A DNA stretch of 64,000 bases, from positions 5,442,001 through 5,506,000 of the forward strand of contig NC_054757.1 in the NCBI RefSeq assembly GCF_018143015.1. Direction: 5' to 3'. Under the pieces are notes generated by a model. The model was not told where the DNA came from. It worked only from the letters and a program-made list of their open reading frames with translations, and made no database searches. A program made the translations under genes and the position numbers. Every line of letters starts with the position of its first letter. The first letter of the stretch is position 1. Source of the DNA: Lytechinus variegatus. Lineage: Eukaryota > Echinodermata > Echinoidea > Temnopleuroida > Toxopneustidae. Shown here in pieces: positions 61,701 through 64,000 of this stretch.

Positions 61701-63917
61701 CCGGTGTATCCTGTAGTTATTTCATTGTTGGTGTGATAAAAGCCTAGGATTAGACCGGTCGAGGTAGGTGAGAGACTCAGCCGATCATTGCATTCGTTGT
61801 ACCAATCACCTTCCAGATCACAAATGTCAACTATTTGAAAGCAAACATATGGAAAAGAAAAAGTATAATCAGTGAAGTACAATCATACGTGTTTATTACA
61901 GTAATTTGTGACATAGAGCGATTTTGCCTTATGTGCTGAGAAAACTCAGTGAGTAAAAGGTTCTTAAACCTATTTTATTCTGAGTCGAAAGCATCGAGCG
62001 TAAAGACATTAAACTCGTTATAGAATGGCAACCACGAATCCGGTATATTTGCCATGTCGGCATTTACTTATGCATGGTTGTAAAAAAATGAGTTTTCGCC
62101 AAAAAATCCACCATTCTATAAAGCAAATGATACCCATGTGTGTTCGTGCATCGGTAGGACCAGTGAGCGTGCAGAAATTTAGTCTAAACCCACAGTACCA
62201 TAGATACCTCATGCTCCCGAAACCTACCGATGCACTCACGTCTTTGCATCATTTTGTATACTAAAGGGTGAATTTAGGCAAAGAAAAGAAACTCGAGTTT
62301 AAATATTCTTCCGAATAATTATTTTTCATTAGCTAACCCTATGGTGCCCTGATTAACTTAAAGTGATTGGTTAACATTGGTTTGACTTTTAAACAATCTG
62401 AGCTAGAAGGTCACACTTGTCACCTGTGTCTGTGATATGTTACAAAAATGAAGCCCAGAAAAAATTGCGTTCGAAAATAAATATTTAGTGCTTCAAAAAT
62501 TGAAATATAAAGTGACCGGAAACACCATCTTAATTTCATCCCATACACTTATGTGTACTATTTAGGTGTCTATAAGACGCATATTTACAAAATCGGGGTT
62601 TGCCATGTAGTTTTAGCTTTTCATTCTCAATAATGGTTGTTTTCAGGGCTTATTAGTTCTAATACATGCACTTGTACACATGTTTCATCTTGGTTTGAGA
62701 ATTTTTTAAATAAGCTGCTCACAAAGTTAAACAATACCTTTAACACATACTTGAAAAAACATTTACAAGGTTCAGCTTGATCGGAGGGCGATGACAAGCC
62801 TCTGGATGGAGTAGCGTCCATCTTGATCAACGTGACCTTTACGAACGCGGGATAACTATGTACCCCGCATAATCATTTTCTTTATCTACAAACATCAATC
62901 AAACAAAACCGACTGCAGACAGATCAAAGATTTTCCATTATTTCGAATTATTATTTTGTTAAACGAGTCCACACCTAGTAACCAGTAATGCATATAGCAT
63001 TTCCATATATTTGAAAGCAAAATAAAAGAGCATTGTAGATTAAATGCTTTGCTCACGGGCATAGGTGCCGCGGCCGGAGATCGAACCCCGGACTTTCCAT
63101 GTATAGCCAGGCACCTTAGACCATTCGGCCACGGCACCTCTATTATCGCATACCAGCGATCTATTTAAAGTCGGCTACGTTGGGTGTGACTGCCGCATAA
63201 AGTCTTACCCTTTTCACAGTTGATACCGGAGAAACCCTGACGACAGAGGCATGAGAATCGATCAACACCATCGATGCAGGTTCCTCCATTCATACAGGGT
63301 AAACTTGAACACTCATTGATATCTGGTCGAGAATGTAATAATGATAATAATAATTGGTGTGTAAATGGGGTCTGTACGATAGCCATGGGGACCACTAGTC
63401 ATAATGATTGTTATTCATAAGGACTGCTAGCCGTAATGGTCAAAAAGCTTCCTATTCATAAGGGTCATTATAAAGGTATAGTAGTTATTCATAATAGTTG
63501 TTATTCATCATGTTTATTATACATAAGAGAGTCGCTATTTATAATCGAGGAACACGATCGCTTGTCATAACATGGAAAGTTGTAATTGGTCATGGAGGTA
63601 CCTATTCAAAATGTGGGTAATTATAATTTGCAAGGGTGTTCATTAGTCATAATCAAAAACAGCTCATAACATCATCAATCCTCTTCCCATTTTCCAGTCT
63701 ATGGTATCAGATACACAATTCCAGAAAAATGGAGAAAGTTCAGAAGCGCAATGGGGAAAGAATATAGGGCCTACTTAAAAAAAAAACCTTCCAAGTTACA
63801 TACCAATTTCACACTGTCTGCCTACAAAGCCTGGAACACATGCACATTGAAAACTATCTGCTGAGGTCACACAAGTCGCCCCGTTCGCACATGTTGAGCC
63901 ACCGCAACTAGTCGGCC
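58755..63917 (-). CDS. Fibropellin-like protein: two EGF modules and C-terminal avidin-like domain (5' part outside window)
   Basis: Minus-strand exons: 63917-63804 (EGF), 63322-63209 (calcium-binding EGF), 61830-61702, 59804-59606 and 58812-58755 (avidin-like, stop TGA). Phases 1, 1, 1 and 2 agree, with donors GTATGT, GTAAGA, GTAAGT and GTAAGC. The first EGF reads GPTSCGGSTCANGATC...CACVPGFVG; the second DINECSSLPCMNGGTC...CLCRQGFSG. The avidin part starts CDLEGDWYNECND, continues LGFYHTNNE, VIGYINLKCYFSSFGFIVSW, SGQCHLCDGQEVLYTTW, and ends LATRVGQDKWTRYKQ. Fibropellins are secreted proteins of the sea urchin apical lamina; the avidin-like part is thought to help assembly. Positions equal to avidin W10, N12, Y33, T35, W70 and W97 seem kept, but W110 and N118 are not, so tight biotin binding is doubtful. 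The rest of the gene, with more EGF modules expected, lies right of the window. Confidence 0.9.
58873..59040. mobile_element. Short TACACTTTAAAA element
   Basis: Left TACACTTTAAAAGGGG and right 'ctttataggagtgta' mirror each other. The inside is rich in TTGGTTA/TGACC. ~168 bases, in the last intron of the fibropellin-like gene. Confidence 0.5.
59904..60889. mobile_element. Tc1/mariner-type inverted-repeat element, ~986 bases, non-autonomous
   Basis: Starts CAGTGCGTATCAAAAAAAAG, ends CTTTTTTTTGATACGCTCTG, flanked by TA. 'aaagtttacactttgaaaaa' mirrors 'ttttttctaagtgtaaactt'. No transposase is visible. It shares terminal CAGTGCGTAT with the element at 13936 but not the interior. It lies in the avidin-domain intron. 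Confidence 0.85.
61008..61257. repeat. (CAT)n tracts on either side of unique sequence
   Basis: (ATC/CAT)n at 61008-61035 and 61216-61254. The SINE at 61258 begins right after the second tract. Confidence 0.85.
61258..61605 (+). mobile_element. tRNA-derived SINE, family A, second copy
   Basis: Same head (GTGTTGTAGCGGTTCTGAC, GGTCGTGTGTTCGAATCCC), body and tail ('gcgctatataaatgcgga' plus (ATT)n) as 3917-4276, with small deletions. It lies antisense in an intron of the fibropellin-like gene, ~95 bases beyond the exon at 61702. Confidence 0.88.
62335..62750. repeat. Dispersed repeat, copy 2 (inverted copy at 22225-22640)
   Basis: Reverse-orientation copy of the repeat at 22225. It shares 'gttcgaaaataaa', 'gaccggaaacaccatcttaatttcatccc', 'ataagacgc' and 'acatgtttcatcttggttt' (by eye over ~400 bases). 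The less similar flank 62000-62330 may belong to the same unit. Confidence 0.7.
63063..63140 (-). mobile_element. tRNA-Leu/Ser-like sequence
   Basis: Minus strand: GGTGCCGTGGCCGAATGG (A-box), GCCTGGCTATAC, B-box GGGGTTCGATCTCC, and a 3' CGGCACC that pairs with the 5' GGTGCCG. Three extra bases before the acceptor strand and a poor T stem argue against a working tRNA. Related to 19685-19800, so probably a SINE head or tRNA pseudogene. Confidence 0.5.
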
Positions 63918-64000
63918 CTGTAAATAGACAAAAAGACGATGTAACTTACCTATAAAGTTAAACACTTTGAAAACAGTACATCCTTTTTGCTCATGAACTA

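Noticed and set aside
63063-63140. Functional tRNA gene
   Set aside because: Acceptor strand is offset by three bases and the T stem has a mismatch; better as a relic.

Overview
The window looks like animal nuclear DNA from an echinoderm, most likely a sea urchin. The strongest clue is a fibropellin-type gene at the right edge (EGF modules followed by an avidin-like domain), an architecture known from sea urchins. Other support comes from GT-AG introns with matching phases, tRNA-derived SINEs, many TA- or TTAA-flanked inverted-repeat elements and degenerate LINE ends. The species cannot be fixed from the sequence alone.

Layout. 1-8.2 kb: the last three visible exons of a clan-2 cytochrome P450 on the plus strand, with introns full of microsatellites, LINE ends and a SINE. 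8.3-17.3 kb: repeats only, including a ~265-base tandem array, a 1.37-kb Tc1/mariner-type inverted-repeat element and LINE remnants. 17.4-18.6 kb: an intact single-exon rhodopsin-class GPCR; a broken paralogue follows at 22.7-23.9 kb on the same strand. 26.7-30.8 kb, minus strand: a four-exon gene that joins in phase into a ~553-residue, membrane-anchored DegT/DnrJ/EryC1/StrS-type protein whose usual PLP lysine position reads as tyrosine. 36.1-53.6 kb, minus strand: a complete six-exon SLC16-like transporter of ~672 residues. Its introns hold a histone H2B pseudogene, a 3.1-kb element nested inside an older element, several other palindromic elements and a LINE. 58.8-63.9 kb, minus strand: the 3' end of the fibropellin-like gene.

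The genes do not form a pathway: they are neighbouring single-copy or small-family animal genes separated by repeats. Most of the unusual structure is in mobile DNA: nested insertions that can be read back to their empty sites, shared TTAA ends across several unrelated inverted-repeat families, and tandem arrays inside or cut by transposons. I recognised no LTR retrotransposon, endogenous retrovirus or Polinton. Many long open frames are trivial translations of trinucleotide repeats. Several open frames begin at TTG or GTG; I placed starts at ATG or at splice acceptors instead.
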